A stretch of DNA of 64,000 bases from an uncultured Marinicella sp. (GTDB taxonomy: Bacteria; Pseudomonadota; Gammaproteobacteria; Xanthomonadales; Marinicellaceae). The DNA lies in contig CANNBS010000001.1 in assembly GCA_947502925.1 (NCBI GenBank), forward strand, positions 836,754-900,753. The letters run 5' to 3'. Positions 9,048-17,516 of the stretch are shown here, piece by piece. Under the pieces are notes generated by a model. It made no database searches. It was not told the origin of the DNA and saw only the letters and a program-made list of their open reading frames with translations. Position numbers and translations under genes: made by a program. The number at the start of each line of letters is the position of its first letter. Position 1 is the stretch's first letter.

Positions 9048-9848
9048 ATGAAACTGACACTACAAAAACTGGTTGAGAACAAGCTCTTTGAATGGTCTGT
9101 GGTGGCGGTCATTATTATTTCTGCCTTATTGATTGGTGCCAAAACCTATCGCTTGTCGCCATTGGCAGAACAAATTATTTTATTCGCTGACTGGGCAGTG
9201 ACTTTATTTTTTCTGGCCGAAATCCTGGCCCGTTTTATTGCTTGCGATAATAAAAAACGATTTTTTAATAATGGCTGGAATATTTTTGATACGTTGATTG
9301 TGGCGGTCAGCCTGATTCCAATTCAGGATTCTGAGATGGCCTTGCTGGGCCGATTGGTCCGTGTCTTTCGTGTCTTGCGAATGGTCTCGATTATTCCCGA
9401 GCTGCGTATTTTAATCAATTCTCTACTTAAAGCTATGCCACAGCTTTCCTACGTCATGCTGTTAATGTTTATTATCTTTTACATTTATGGCGCTGTCGGC
9501 AGTTTTTTCTTTGCGCCCATTAATACGGTGTTGTGGGGAGATATTGCCACCAGCATGTTAACACTGTTTCGGGTCATGACGTTTGAGGACTGGACCGATG
9601 TCATGTATGAAACCATGACAGTTTACCCGTTAAGCTGGTCTTTCTATATCAGTTTTATATTTTTCACGGCTTTCGCGTTTCTCAATATGGTTATTGGAAT
9701 CGTGGTGAATGTATTGGATCAAGAAAAAGCAGCTTATGAAAAATTGCACGCAGCCAGTGAAAATAAACTGAGCCAATTAGATCGCATAGAAAAAGAGCTT
9801 GTTGAACTCAAAAACATAATTAAAAAGCAACAATCCAAAGAGACTTAA
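9048..9848 (+). CDS. Single-domain voltage-gated cation channel (BacNav-like)
   Basis: A 266-residue inner membrane channel subunit that should form a tetramer. Six membrane segments can be traced. S4 carries arginines every third position (R102, R105, R108, R111 in GRLVRVFRVLRM). The pore loop filter is T178-F-E-D-W-T-D184, after LTLFRVM. S6 ends in LNMVIGIVVNVLDQE and is followed by a charged coiled coil (about 225-262), as in NaChBac-type channels. The filter carries three acidic residues rather than the TLESW-type of sodium channels, so calcium or mixed selectivity is possible. It is a lone gene without an obvious Shine-Dalgarno. Confidence 0.9.
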   Translation: MKLTLQKLVENKLFEWSVVAVIIISALLIGAKTYRLSPLAEQIILFADWAVTLFFLAEILARFIACDNKKRFFNNGWNIFDTLIVAVSLIPIQDSEMALLGRLVRVFRVLRMVSIIPELRILINSLLKAMPQLSYVMLLMFIIFYIYGAVGSFFFAPINTVLWGDIATSMLTLFRVMTFEDWTDVMYETMTVYPLSWSFYISFIFFTAFAFLNMVIGIVVNVLDQEKAAYEKLHAASENKLSQLDRIEKELVELKNIIKKQQSKET

Positions 9849-9963
9849 TAGCCATCAAATCAACAAGTGATCTGTCGCTATTTGCCGCTAATTGCATCGA
9901 TTTCTTTATTTTTTACGTTAAAAATGCTAAAATTGTCCGCTCGGTGATTATCATTCTCCTCGA

Positions 9964-9991
9964 TTAACATCCCTTCTTTTAAAAATATACT
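9964..9991 (+). promoter_or_regulatory. Sigma-70-type promoter of the GNAT gene; near-leaderless transcript
   Basis: TTAACA (9964-9969) and TATACT (9986-9991) are 16 bases apart. A start about 7 bases after the second box would fall near 9998, just 5 bases before the ATG at 10003, and no Shine-Dalgarno is present. A partial Fur-like sequence (TGATTATCATTCTC, 9945-9958) sits directly upstream. Confidence 0.5.
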
Positions 9992-10002
9992 AAAATTAAT
10001 TT

Positions 10003-10512
10003 ATGGAAATTAGAGCTTTTGAACGCGATAAAGATTTACAAAATGTACTCGAACTCAACGAACGACTTGTTGAATTACTGAGTCCCATGACAGCCAAACA
10101 ATTCGACACCATCAATGAAGACAATTCCTACGTACTGGTGGCGGAAGAAGATGGCCAGTTTGCCGGCTTTTTTATGCTGGTGAAATCCAATGCTGATTAT
10201 GAAAGTGAAAACTTTCGCTGGTTTCAAAAGCGCTATGACAATTTTATTTATGTGGATCGCGTGGCGGTGGCCAAAGAGTTTCGCGGCCGCGGAATCGGCA
10301 GTGATTTTTATCAGCGCGCCTTTGATTATGCCGAAAAAAACAACATTGATTACATGTTTGCAGAAATTCATATGGATCCACCCAATGAGAAGTCACTGGC
10401 TTTTCATGACAGTTTAGGTTTTGTCGAAGAAGGCACGGCAGTGCTCAAAGGTGACCACCATTATTCTTTGCAGAAAAAAGTTTTTAATCCGGCGGTAGAA
10501 AAATCTGCCTAA
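10003..10512 (+). CDS. GNAT family N-acetyltransferase
   Basis: A 169-residue acetyltransferase. The acetyl-CoA binding motif A is seen as VDRVAVAKEFRGRGIGSDFYQ (with RGRGIG), followed by AEIHMDPPNEKSLAFHDSLGF typical of motif B. The substrate is unknown. The last four bases overlap the stop of the convergent VWA gene. The promoter and missing ribosome site suggest a leaderless or almost leaderless mRNA. Confidence 0.88.
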   Translation: MEIRAFERDKDLQNVLELNERLVELLSPMTAKQFDTINEDNSYVLVAEEDGQFAGFFMLVKSNADYESENFRWFQKRYDNFIYVDRVAVAKEFRGRGIGSDFYQRAFDYAEKNNIDYMFAEIHMDPPNEKSLAFHDSLGFVEEGTAVLKGDHHYSLQKKVFNPAVEKSA

Positions 10513-11684
10513 GCTGATAAGGATTTAGCCATGGCTTCAATGCCGGATAAGGTCATGGGATACATCCGGTCGCCCAATACTTTTTTGAGTATCTGGGTTG
10601 AATGGGTGTAGTCCCAATACGCCTGCTGAATCGGATTCAGCCAGGCATGGTTCGGCCATTGATCCAGTAATCGCTGCAACCACACCAGACCGGCTTCCTG
10701 ATTCATGTGTTCCACCGAACCGCCGGCATGGGTGAGTTCATAGGGCGACATGGCGGCATCGCCGACGAATATAACCCGATAATCACTGCCGTAGGTATTG
10801 AGCACATCATACGTGTTCAGCGGCTCATCCCAGCGTCGGCTGTTATCTCGCCACAGGTGTTCATAGACACAATTGTGAAAGTAATAGTATTCTAAATGCT
10901 TAAACTCACTGCGCGCCGCTGAGAATAACTGCTCCACTTGTTCAATATGATAATCCATGGATCCACCCACATCGAAAAACATTAACAACTTTACTGCATT
11001 GTGTTTTTCCGGCCGCATTTTTAAATCCAGTAAGCCTGCATTTTTGGCCGTTGAGCGAATGGTGTCATCCAAATCCAGTTCATCTGCGGCGCCGGTGCGG
11101 GCAAAATGGCGTAAATGACGCAAAGCCATCTTAATCGAGCGGGTGCCTAATTCGACATCATCGCTCAGATTTTTAAACTGGCGTTTTTCCCAGACCTTAG
11201 CGGCACGCTGATGACGTCCGGGGCCGCCGATGCGCACACCTTCAGGATTATAGCCGCCATGGCCAAACGGCGACGTGCCGCCGGTGCCAATCCACTTATT
11301 ACCGCCCTGGTGTTTGCCTTGCTGCTCCTCCAGGCGTTTTTTCAGGGTTTCCATGAGTTTATCCAAACCGCCCAGGGCTTCAATTTGGGCTTTTTCTTCC
11401 TCGCTTAAGTTATTAATCCATTCAGGATCGAGCCAGTCATGGGGAATCAGAAACTCATCCAAGCCCTGCACCATCTCCAGATTATGAAAATAATGCCCAA
11501 AGGCCTGATCAAAGCGATCAAAATGCTGTTCGTCCTTAACCATGCACAAGCGACTCAAAACATAGAAATCATCAATCGAAGCAAATACCACCTGTTTTTC
11601 AAGGGCTTCCAATAAAACCAGAAGCTCTTTCACCGTGACCGGCAAACCGGCTTTTTTCAGGGTGTAAAAAAAATCAATCAGCAT
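10509..11684 (-). CDS. CoxE-like VWA domain protein
   Basis: A 391-residue cytoplasmic protein with a helical N-terminal half, a Gly/Gln-rich linker (about 122-160) and a C-terminal VWA domain. The metal site that is usually DxSxS reads D238-V-G-G-S242, then MD. It is encoded 6 bases after a MoxR-type ATPase gene. Such CoxD/CoxE-like pairs act as chaperones for metal insertion or assembly of protein complexes; the client is not evident here. It is distinct in sequence and gene order from the second MoxR/VWA operon at 15.8-22.8 kb. Confidence 0.85.
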   Translation of the reverse strand: MLIDFFYTLKKAGLPVTVKELLVLLEALEKQVVFASIDDFYVLSRLCMVKDEQHFDRFDQAFGHYFHNLEMVQGLDEFLIPHDWLDPEWINNLSEEEKAQIEALGGLDKLMETLKKRLEEQQGKHQGGNKWIGTGGTSPFGHGGYNPEGVRIGGPGRHQRAAKVWEKRQFKNLSDDVELGTRSIKMALRHLRHFARTGAADELDLDDTIRSTAKNAGLLDLKMRPEKHNAVKLLMFFDVGGSMDYHIEQVEQLFSAARSEFKHLEYYYFHNCVYEHLWRDNSRRWDEPLNTYDVLNTYGSDYRVIFVGDAAMSPYELTHAGGSVEHMNQEAGLVWLQRLLDQWPNHAWLNPIQQAYWDYTHSTQILKKVLGDRMYPMTLSGIEAMAKSLSA

Positions 11685-11690
11685 ATAAGC

Positions 11691-12566
11691 TTAGCCTTGT
11701 CGCCGACTGATAAAGGCCAGTTTCTGCAGCATTTCCACATCCTGTTCATTTTTTAGCAACGCACCGTACAAAGGGGGTATGGCTTCTTTAATGCTTTTGT
11801 TCTGCAGGGTTTCCAGCGGAATGTCGTCCGCCACCAGTAATTTAATCCAGTCAATCAGTTCAGACGTTGAGGGCCGTTTTTTCAAGCCCGGCATATCACG
11901 CACCTCAAAAAAGGTTTCCAATGCGGCATTCAGCAAATCCTTTTTTAAATCCGGAAAGTGGACCTGAACAATAGCCTGCATGGTCTTTTTATCCGGGAAT
12001 TTAATGTAGTGGAAAAAACAGCGCCGTAAAAAGGCATCGGGCAGTTCTTTTTCATTGTTACTGGTGATAATAATAATCGGGCGTTGTTTCGCGGTGATTG
12101 TTTCGCCGGTTTCATAGACACTGAACTGCATTTTATCGAGCTCGACCAGTAAATCATTGGGAAATTCGATGTCAGCTTTATCAATTTCATCAATCAGCAA
12201 CACCACCTGATCATCACTGGTGAAGGCTTCCCAGAGTTTACCGGGTTTAATGTAATTTTTTATGTCGTGGACCTTGTCATCACCGAGCTGTGAATCCCGC
12301 AGGCGCGATACCGCATCGTATTCATACAGGCCTTGCTGGGCCTTGGTGGTTGATTTAATGTGCCAGCTGAGTAACGTTTTACCCATGGACGCCGCCACTT
12401 CTTCGGCCAGCATGGTTTTGCCCGTACCGGGCTCGCCTTTAATCAGTAAAGGGCGCTGTAAAGTCACGGCCGCATTGACGGCTAATTGCAAATCATCGGT
12501 GGCCACGTACTGGTCGCTGCCGGTAAATTTTGTCATGTGTTTAATGAGTTTTTTAAAGGACGACAT
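11691..12566 (-). CDS. MoxR-type AAA+ ATPase (CoxD-like)
   Basis: A 291-residue AAA+ ATPase. Walker A is GEPGTGKT, Walker B VVLLIDEIDKAD, sensor 1 IIIITSNNEKELPDAFLRRC with the arginine finger. It lies just upstream of the VWA gene with which it should work: the ATPase remodels a client that the VWA protein presents. It is the first gene of the pair; 150 bases separate it from the divergent DUF1800 gene. Confidence 0.88.
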   Translation of the reverse strand: MSSFKKLIKHMTKFTGSDQYVATDDLQLAVNAAVTLQRPLLIKGEPGTGKTMLAEEVAASMGKTLLSWHIKSTTKAQQGLYEYDAVSRLRDSQLGDDKVHDIKNYIKPGKLWEAFTSDDQVVLLIDEIDKADIEFPNDLLVELDKMQFSVYETGETITAKQRPIIIITSNNEKELPDAFLRRCFFHYIKFPDKKTMQAIVQVHFPDLKKDLLNAALETFFEVRDMPGLKKRPSTSELIDWIKLLVADDIPLETLQNKSIKEAIPPLYGALLKNEQDVEMLQKLAFISRRQG

Positions 12567-12716
12567 TTTAACAAGAATCGATGAAGCTTGTTGAAAGGGT
12601 TAAAAAAGGGTAATTTTTCGCTGAAATTGATTCTTAGGACTTAAAAATGTGCGTTCATTCTCAATTTATTAACAGTATCAGGCGTTAAATGGGGGTGTTG
12701 ATAGAGGATAGCAGCC

Positions 12717-14489
12717 ATGCCCATTGATTACACACCAAAGCGCAAAAAACCAAATAAAGACATTTCAGGTCATCACCAACTGAAAAAGTTAAGCCGACGC
12801 CCAAAGCAGCCGGCGATTAAAACCCATGCATTTATGAGCGGTGCCGATAAAGCGGCTGCCACGCCGCCCCATTTAATTCATCGGGTGTTAACTAAGATGG
12901 CATACGGTCCGAACAGTGATGATGTTGCGCACATTAATCAATTGCCCGGCAGCTCTGACCAGGCCAAAGTCATGGTGTATATCGATGAACAGCTGAACCC
13001 GCAAAATATCAATGATGCAGCCTGTGAACAGCGTATCTCCGGCGCCAATGGCTTTACCACTCTGAATAAGAGCCGACAACAATTGTATCAGCAGCATTTC
13101 AGGAAAGCAGATGGCGATACCCATGAGTGGTCTGTTTTTACCCGACCCACACGAGAGGTCTCTTTAGCAACCATTCTTCGCGGTATCCATTCTAAGCGGC
13201 AATTGGTCGAGATGATGGCTGATTTCTGGCACAACCACTTTAATATTTTTAATGATGCGTTCGGTGTGCAGCCTATGTTTGTGCATTATGACCGAGATGT
13301 GATCCGGCCCAATGTACTGGGCAACTTCAGAGAAATGCTGTATCAGGTGACATGCTCAACTTGTATGCTGATTTATCTGAATAATGGCTCAAATCGTGCC
13401 TCCGCCCCCAATGAAAATTATGCCCGTGAAGTGATGGAATTGCATACCCTGGGTGCTGATAACTACTTCGGCCATATGGATTGGCAAGACGTGCCGATAG
13501 ACGGTCAGGGTTATCGCAGCGGCTATGTGGAAGCGGATGTCATGGAAATGGCGCGCGCTTTAACCGGCTGGTCTTTCAGTGGTGCCGATTGGTGGGACTA
13601 CCAAAACGGCAACATCGCCACCGGTGTATTTCAATACCGGGATGACTGGCATGACAAAGCCTCAAAACGGGTGTTGGGTGAGAATTTTACCTACAGCGCA
13701 ACCAATCCACAGCGGGATCTTAATCAGATTTTAGATTTATTGGCCCAACATCCGGGAACCAACCGTTTTTTAGCCAAAAAACTGTGTCGCCGGTTTATTT
13801 CAGATGAGCCTGATGCGACCATAATAGAGGCAGTCGCCACCACGCTCCGGCAAAACTGGCAGGCGCCTGATCAGATTAAACTGGCCATGGAAACACTGCT
13901 TAAATCCAATGATTTTTTGACCACCTGGGGCGAGAAAATTAAGCGGCCCTTCGAGCGAATCATTGGTGCCTTGCGTCAAATTCAGTATACGTTTGAGTTC
14001 AATCCGAATAATGAACACTCAGGCTGGCATTTCTGGGATATTTTTGACACCGGCCATCAGCCTTTCTATTGGGCATCTCCCAATGGTTATCCGGATATTA
14101 GGTCTCACTGGCTGGGGACCTCAAGTCTGATGGGAACCTGGAAACTCATCCAGAGAATGGCTCACCGCCATGAAGATTATGATGGTAACAAGCCGATACT
14201 TAATCAGGTTCTGAATGACACCTTTGTCGGTCTGCCTGATACCAATGATCATACAGCCGCCAAGTTAGTTGATTTTTGGTATGAAAAAATCATAGGTGCT
14301 TTGCCGGATGCCGTCACTCATAATCACCTGGCCGATTTTATGGCCAGCAAAGACTGCACGGATCCTGTTGTTGGCAATCACAACGATGTTATTGATTTAA
14401 ACGATAATTCCTGGCCTGATAAAAACCAGGACAGGCTCTATGACATGGTAGCCACCATTTTCTTTACCCCCGAATTTATTGACCGGTAA
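12717..14489 (+). CDS. DUF1800 family protein
   Basis: A 590-residue protein of the DUF1800 family: LATILRGIHSKRQLVEMMADFWHNHFNIF near residue 155-185, NENYAREVMELHTLG, and MARALTGWSF are the family's conserved stretches. The N-terminus is basic and has no obvious signal peptide. DUF1800 genes are nearly always followed by a DUF1501 gene, as here (5 bases apart). Biochemical function is not established; the pair is common in secreting marine and soil bacteria. The ATG at 12717 follows a GAGG-type ribosome site by some distance. Confidence 0.85.
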   Translation: MPIDYTPKRKKPNKDISGHHQLKKLSRRPKQPAIKTHAFMSGADKAAATPPHLIHRVLTKMAYGPNSDDVAHINQLPGSSDQAKVMVYIDEQLNPQNINDAACEQRISGANGFTTLNKSRQQLYQQHFRKADGDTHEWSVFTRPTREVSLATILRGIHSKRQLVEMMADFWHNHFNIFNDAFGVQPMFVHYDRDVIRPNVLGNFREMLYQVTCSTCMLIYLNNGSNRASAPNENYAREVMELHTLGADNYFGHMDWQDVPIDGQGYRSGYVEADVMEMARALTGWSFSGADWWDYQNGNIATGVFQYRDDWHDKASKRVLGENFTYSATNPQRDLNQILDLLAQHPGTNRFLAKKLCRRFISDEPDATIIEAVATTLRQNWQAPDQIKLAMETLLKSNDFLTTWGEKIKRPFERIIGALRQIQYTFEFNPNNEHSGWHFWDIFDTGHQPFYWASPNGYPDIRSHWLGTSSLMGTWKLIQRMAHRHEDYDGNKPILNQVLNDTFVGLPDTNDHTAAKLVDFWYEKIIGALPDAVTHNHLADFMASKDCTDPVVGNHNDVIDLNDNSWPDKNQDRLYDMVATIFFTPEFIDR

Positions 14490-14494
14490 CTGAT

Positions 14495-15811
14495 ATGAAA
14501 AAAATTAATCGCAGACAATTTATCCAAGGCACCGGCCTCATCACTTTATCGGGATTGGGCGGCTTACAAGTCGGCATGGCCCGTAAGCTGCTGGGCGCAA
14601 ACGGCGGTCCACAACGGGATTTACTGGTGTACGTTTTTCTGAACGGTGCCATGGATGGTTTACATATGCTGCCACCGCGCTCCGGTGCGGATTATAATGA
14701 ATACCGCAACACGCTACGCCCGAACTTACATATCCCGAACACAGAATCGCTGCCTTTAAACGGTCAGAATGCCTTTGGCCTGCATCCGGCGGCGACAGAA
14801 ATGGCCGGTCTGTTTAACCGCAATAAGATGGCGATTGTCCACGCCACCGGATTAAGCCAATCCAACCGAAGTCATTTCGAAGCGACTAAATACATGGAGT
14901 TGGGCGCGCAGGATTTAGGCGCCACTGCCGGTACCGGCTGGCTGACGCGTTATTTCCAATCGTCATTACACACCCCTGAAGACGCGCTGATTCCTTCGGC
15001 GGTACCGGGTACGGCCAATTCAGCGGCGTTTTTAGGCGATCCCACCGCATTAGCGGTCAATGACCCGGAAGATTTCACCATGGCTAATGGTCACTGGGCC
15101 TGGGGCGATGTTCAGGCAGAAATGCTCAATCGACTGTATGAAAATCCTGACAGCCCGGAAGCCACTGTGGGTCACCAGGCACTCTACACTTCACAAGTCA
15201 TTCAAAGTATAGACTGGGACAATTACCAACCGGGCAATAACGCTGTTTATCCTGATACAGAATTAGGCAGGCAATTAAAAACTGTGGCGCAACTATACCG
15301 TTCTGATGTGGGTCTGGAAGTGGCCTATGTGCCCACCGGCGGCTGGGATACGCACGACGGTCAGAGCTATCGCTTTAATAATTTAGCCGCCGAATTATCT
15401 GCGGCCCTGTCGGCCTTTTATGAAGATTTACATGCCCATCATCCGAGCCGTTTCACCGTGGTTGTTCAATCTGAATTCGGCCGACGCGCTTATCAAAACA
15501 GCGCCAACAGTACCGACCATGGCTATGGTAATCCCATGTTCATCATCGGTGACACCGTTAATCCCGGTTTCCATGGTCAATTCCCCGGATTGGCAGCCAA
15601 CCAATTGTTTGAAGGCGGTGATGTTAACGTCACCACAGATTACCGCGATGTGGTCAGCGAAATATTAATCAAGCGCATGCGAAATCGGTTTTTAGGCTAT
15701 ATTTTCCCCGATTACGCTGATTACAACCCGCTTAATATTGTCCAGGGTGATGATATGACACCTGTTTTTGAAGCGAACTACGATCCGATTTTTGCCTCGG
15801 GCTTTGATTAA
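14495..15811 (+). CDS. DUF1501 family protein with Tat signal
   Basis: A 438-residue protein. The N-terminus MKKINRRQFIQGTGLITLSG has a twin-arginine motif (RRQFI) and a hydrophobic stretch, so it is probably exported folded. The body matches DUF1501, related to the sulfatase/alkaline phosphatase fold (LVYVFLNGAMDGLHMLPP; GGWDTHDGQ; VVQSEFGR; STDHGYGNPMFIIG). It works as a pair with the DUF1800 protein upstream. Catalytic activity is not proven for the family. Confidence 0.88.
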   Translation: MKKINRRQFIQGTGLITLSGLGGLQVGMARKLLGANGGPQRDLLVYVFLNGAMDGLHMLPPRSGADYNEYRNTLRPNLHIPNTESLPLNGQNAFGLHPAATEMAGLFNRNKMAIVHATGLSQSNRSHFEATKYMELGAQDLGATAGTGWLTRYFQSSLHTPEDALIPSAVPGTANSAAFLGDPTALAVNDPEDFTMANGHWAWGDVQAEMLNRLYENPDSPEATVGHQALYTSQVIQSIDWDNYQPGNNAVYPDTELGRQLKTVAQLYRSDVGLEVAYVPTGGWDTHDGQSYRFNNLAAELSAALSAFYEDLHAHHPSRFTVVVQSEFGRRAYQNSANSTDHGYGNPMFIIGDTVNPGFHGQFPGLAANQLFEGGDVNVTTDYRDVVSEILIKRMRNRFLGYIFPDYADYNPLNIVQGDDMTPVFEANYDPIFASGFD

Positions 15812-15825
15812 TGCACAGGTCTTGG

Positions 15826-17514
15826 TCAACTGTATAAGTCGGGCAATGTTTGGTCGCTGTTGTTTGCCGGTTTTTTAGGCGCTAACAAGCCTTTTTTATG
15901 GTAGTGATGCCAATCGATGGACGATGTCTCATCGCCCCGGCCGTAGAGTTGTTTCTGCAGTGTGTCTAAGGCCGCTTTGGCTTTTTTATTATCCAGTTGT
16001 TGCCTGATTTGACCCAGGTTGGTAACACGTTGTCCCGTTTGTTGATTCCACCATTTAATCAGTCTGATTTGTTGATCTGCCGAGCTGAGTTGTTGGCTGT
16101 TTTTAAGTGATACCGTTTGCTCAGGTAATTGTGGCCGTTGCGGTGGTTGTTTTGCTGGTCGCGATTGTAATTTAATGTAAGTAAACAAAACAGTTAATAG
16201 CCACAAGGCTGCAAAACCAAAGGTGCCATATCGCCACCAGGGATTGGACTGATCGGCGTCTGAATTGATAGCGGTGTCATCGGCCATGGGAATCTGACTG
16301 GGTGCCGGATCGGGGGCGTCAAAATTGGCCGCTTGTGGTGGTGATTGTTGTTGCTGCCCGCCAGCGGCCGGTTTAATGTCTAAAGTAATGGCGGGTAGGC
16401 GGGTGGTTTCGGCTTCACCGGTTTCAGTATTAAACCATTCAATATCAAGCCCGGGTATTTGTAAAGGGCCGGCCTGGGTCGGTATCACGGCCTGGGTGAC
16501 AGTTTTAGAGGACACCAGATGGTTACCGTTATTGCGGGTAATGGTGTCACTTTTTTCCTGGTAAATGCGAGCGCCATCGACATCAGAAACAGCGATATCG
16601 GGCAATTGCGTTTCGGCCAGTCCCTGGGCGGTCATATCCAGTTGCCGTGAGATGGGTTCGCCAACACGGTAAACCTGATTTTGCGGCCAGCTTTGATCGA
16701 TTTTAAACGTGGAGGCAGGCAGCCAGGTTTTATGCACAAAAGCCGCTGGGATTTGTTTAATGTCTAAGCTCAACATGGAGGATGAAATTCTGACCGGTCG
16801 GCCTTGTCGGAATAAACCCAGTCGGGTTCTGTTTTGACCATCCATTACCTCACCTTTAAAAACAATCGGTGGAATATTGAGTTCACCGCTTTGCTCTGCG
16901 AACAGGGCATATTTTCGTTCCAGTACCTGGTAATCTTTATTATTTCTGCGGGTGGTGTATTGAATGGCTTTATTAATGGGATAGACAATCAGGCCGGGAC
17001 TCTGGGGATCGGATAAGCTGGCATTGTTAAGCCCCACGGCATAAAACAATTTAACCGTTAAAATAATTTCTTCTTGTACATAGGCACTGTCTTTGTTGGT
17101 GGACCATTCGATGAATAAATCACCCTGTGCAGTGGCATTGGGATCGGGTTTTTTAACGGTAATTTTAAGGGCTTTGGTTTGGTCCTGGCCCACGGTGATG
17201 GGTGGGATAATGTGGCTGCCCAGTGATTTAGGCACCAGGGTCACGGTCCATCGGGTTTCACTACTGACCGCGCCATTAATAATTTTTGTGGACATGGAGC
17301 GGCCGGTTTCGCCCACTTCGAATACAGCTGATAACATATCAAAATCAGGATTACTGCGGGTTGCCTCATCCGTGGTGATGGTAAGATTAACGGATTCGCC
17401 CAGGGCAATTTCATGGCGATCAACGGTGGCACTGACATCTGCATGAGCCAGAGAAATGAAACCCATCAGCACGCAACTGACAAAATATAATTGAATTAAT
17501 CGGAAAGCGTTCAT
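15826..17514 (-). CDS. batD: BatD family protein
   Basis: Last gene of the MoxR/Bat operon. A signal peptide (MNAFRLIQLYFVSCVLMGFISLAHA) is followed by a beta-rich periplasmic region and one membrane segment near residue 445-465, then a cytoplasmic tail. This matches the BatD (DUF7939/oxygen-tolerance) architecture. The frame is open to a TTG at 17523, but the ATG at 17514 lies 2 bases after the stop of the upstream gene and starts a clean signal peptide; a GTG at 17520 is the alternative. BatD is linked to aerotolerance in Bacteroides, but its molecular job is unknown. Confidence 0.82.
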   Translation of the reverse strand: MNAFRLIQLYFVSCVLMGFISLAHADVSATVDRHEIALGESVNLTITTDEATRSNPDFDMLSAVFEVGETGRSMSTKIINGAVSSETRWTVTLVPKSLGSHIIPPITVGQDQTKALKITVKKPDPNATAQGDLFIEWSTNKDSAYVQEEIILTVKLFYAVGLNNASLSDPQSPGLIVYPINKAIQYTTRRNNKDYQVLERKYALFAEQSGELNIPPIVFKGEVMDGQNRTRLGLFRQGRPVRISSSMLSLDIKQIPAAFVHKTWLPASTFKIDQSWPQNQVYRVGEPISRQLDMTAQGLAETQLPDIAVSDVDGARIYQEKSDTITRNNGNHLVSSKTVTQAVIPTQAGPLQIPGLDIEWFNTETGEAETTRLPAITLDIKPAAGGQQQQSPPQAANFDAPDPAPSQIPMADDTAINSDADQSNPWWRYGTFGFAALWLLTVLFTYIKLQSRPAKQPPQRPQLPEQTVSLKNSQQLSSADQQIRLIKWWNQQTGQRVTNLGQIRQQLDNKKAKAALDTLQKQLYGRGDETSSIDWHHYHKKGLLAPKKPANNSDQTLPDLYS

Positions 17515-17516
17515 GG

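Noticed and set aside
9945..9958. Full Fur box upstream of the GNAT gene
   Set aside because: Only two of three hexamers match and the gene has no iron-related function, so it is not listed as a site.
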